Assembly: GCA_030602665.1 (NCBI GenBank)
Contig: JAUVZE010000076.1
Span: forward strand, 1-5,695
Length of the DNA stretch: 5,695 nucleotides
DNA from: Dehalococcoidia bacterium
GTDB lineage: Bacteria; Chloroflexota; Dehalococcoidia; Dehalococcoidales; JAUVZE01
Direction: 5' to 3'
A model generated the notes under the pieces. That model was not told where the DNA came from. It made no database searches and was given only the letters and a program-made list of their open reading frames with translations. Below, one piece after another: positions 4,682 through 5,695 of the stretch; the stretch's first letter is position 1; each line of letters opens with the position of its first letter. Both the position numbers and the translations under genes were made by a program.

Positions 4682-5686
4682 TTAGCATATTCTGGGCAGT
4701 AGCTCACCAACCAGCATATCAACAATCCGAGATGAACCAAGGAGGGTTTTCATTACTACTTTCCCTGGATGCTCCTTGACTACTTCACCGATAATGACCG
4801 CCTCAGTCCCATATCGGTTTTGTCTCATCCTATCTAGGACTTTATCAGCGTCAGAAGGGGTAACTACTGCCACCAGTTTGCCCTCGTTAGCCACATAAAG
4901 AGGGTCAAAGCCGAGGAGTTCGCAGGCAGCCAGAACGGCTTCATTTACCGGTAGGCTCGCCTCATCTATTCTAATACCCACCTGAGATTGCCTGGCAAAC
5001 TCGTTGAGTGTAGTGGCGAGTCCTCCCCGGGTTGGGTCACGCAGACAGTGAAGGTTGGCTGATGTTGCCAATATCTCAGTTACTAATCCGTTGAGTGGTG
5101 CGCAGTCACTCTCTACCGGCACGTTAAATTCAAATCCCTGGCGCTTACTTAATACGGCGATACCATGGCCGCCCAGGCTGCCACTGACGATAATCTTGTC
5201 TCCAGGCATGGCATTAGCCCCAGAGATATCTACCCCCGGGGGCACAATACCCACGCCAGAAGTGTTGATGAATAACTTATCAGCAGTACCTTGATTTACT
5301 ACCTTGGTGTCCCCGGTAACTATCTTTACCTCAGCCTCATCAGCCGCCTGGTAGATAGAATTTACTATCTTTTCAAGTTCAATGACAGGTAAGCCTTCTT
5401 CAATAATGAAGGACAGGCTCAGGTATAAGGGGGTAGCACCACTCATCGCCAGGTCATTTACTGTGCCGCACACTGCCAGCTTGCCTATATCCCCGCCAGG
5501 GAAAAAGATGGGGCTAACGGTATAACTATCGGTGGTAAAGGCCAGTCGCCCACTAAGTTCAAATACTGCCGAATCATCCAGTTTATTCAGTATCGGATTA
5601 CCCAGGGCAGGAACGAAGTTCTTTTCGATTAAATCATGGCCAAGCTTGCCGCCACTGCCATGAGCCAGTAGAATTCTATCCTCCAT
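4682..5686 (-). CDS. hypE: Hydrogenase maturation protein HypE (carbamoyl dehydratase)
   Basis: HypE receives a carbamoyl group from HypF on its C-terminal cysteine and dehydrates it with ATP to a thiocyanate. It then donates cyanide to iron on the HypC-HypD complex during NiFe cofactor assembly. The 334-residue product is complete. GSGGK (10-14) and LDDSAV (36-41) open the AIRS/PurM-like ATP-binding domain, followed by FTTDSYTVSP (50-59), GTVNDLAMSGA (74-84) and GDTKV (125-129). The C-terminal AIRS domain runs from about 160 and contains LRDPTRGGLA (215-224). The chain ends in LPRIC, with Cys334 as the essential carbamoyl acceptor. The ATG at 5686 suits the N terminus; only nine bases upstream are visible, so the ribosome-binding site cannot be judged. 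HypD often precedes HypE, but that lies beyond the edge. Confidence 0.97.
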   Translation of the reverse strand: MEDRILLAHGSGGKLGHDLIEKNFVPALGNPILNKLDDSAVFELSGRLAFTTDSYTVSPIFFPGGDIGKLAVCGTVNDLAMSGATPLYLSLSFIIEEGLPVIELEKIVNSIYQAADEAEVKIVTGDTKVVNQGTADKLFINTSGVGIVPPGVDISGANAMPGDKIIVSGSLGGHGIAVLSKRQGFEFNVPVESDCAPLNGLVTEILATSANLHCLRDPTRGGLATTLNEFARQSQVGIRIDEASLPVNEAVLAACELLGFDPLYVANEGKLVAVVTPSDADKVLDRMRQNRYGTEAVIIGEVVKEHPGKVVMKTLLGSSRIVDMLVGELLPRIC

Positions 5687-5695
5687 AATCAGCTC

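Overview
The window comes from a bacterial chromosome. Every supported gene lies on the minus strand, so transcription runs from high to low coordinates. The gene content (hydrogenase-maturation genes, yebC-ruvC-ruvA, uvrB) and the G/C-rich palindromic intergenic repeats suggest an anaerobic, hydrogen-metabolising bacterium. A member of the Chloroflexota, perhaps Dehalococcoidia, is my best guess. That is inferred from general resemblance and there is no taxonomic marker gene in the window.

Layout in transcription order. (1) 5686-3802: a tight group of hypE, a [NiFe]-hydrogenase maturation protease gene and acpS, with gaps of 17 and 23 bases. HypE makes the cyanide ligand precursor of the NiFe centre, and the protease trims the large subunit once the metal is in. 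AcpS, which activates acyl carrier protein, seems to share the transcript without a shared function. (2) 3801-3358: a gene-free stretch dominated by a non-coding palindromic element of about 265 bp (3441-3705). It has imperfect terminal inverted repeats and at least five hairpins. A good promoter for yebC lies just beyond it. (3) 3357-1374: yebC, ruvC and ruvA. ruvC and ruvA overlap by an ATGA. RuvA and RuvC are the junction-binding and junction-cutting parts of the Holliday junction resolvasome. ruvB, which often follows ruvA, is not in the window. (4) 1373-546: a self-contained unit with a near-consensus promoter, an 85-base leader with two hairpins, a TTG-started gene for a NYN-domain (PIN-like nuclease fold) protein, and a long inverted repeat across its stop codon. 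(5) 444-1: a promoter and the first 127 codons of uvrB, which runs off the left edge.

The NYN unit is the most unusual part. Both leader hairpins and the 3' hairpin are better paired as minus-strand RNA, because sites that are G.U there are A.C mismatches on the plus strand. The sequence just before the start codon and the sequence at the stop codon share 17 bases, interrupted by 10 extra bases in one copy. The 3' end of the coding region can therefore pair either with the 3' flank or with the ribosome-binding region. This could be an autoregulatory RNA structure around a putative RNase, or the scar of a duplication or cassette exchange. Pieces of the 3441-3705 palindromic element recur upstream of uvrB and between yebC and ruvC, so the repeat family appears to be dispersed in this genome.
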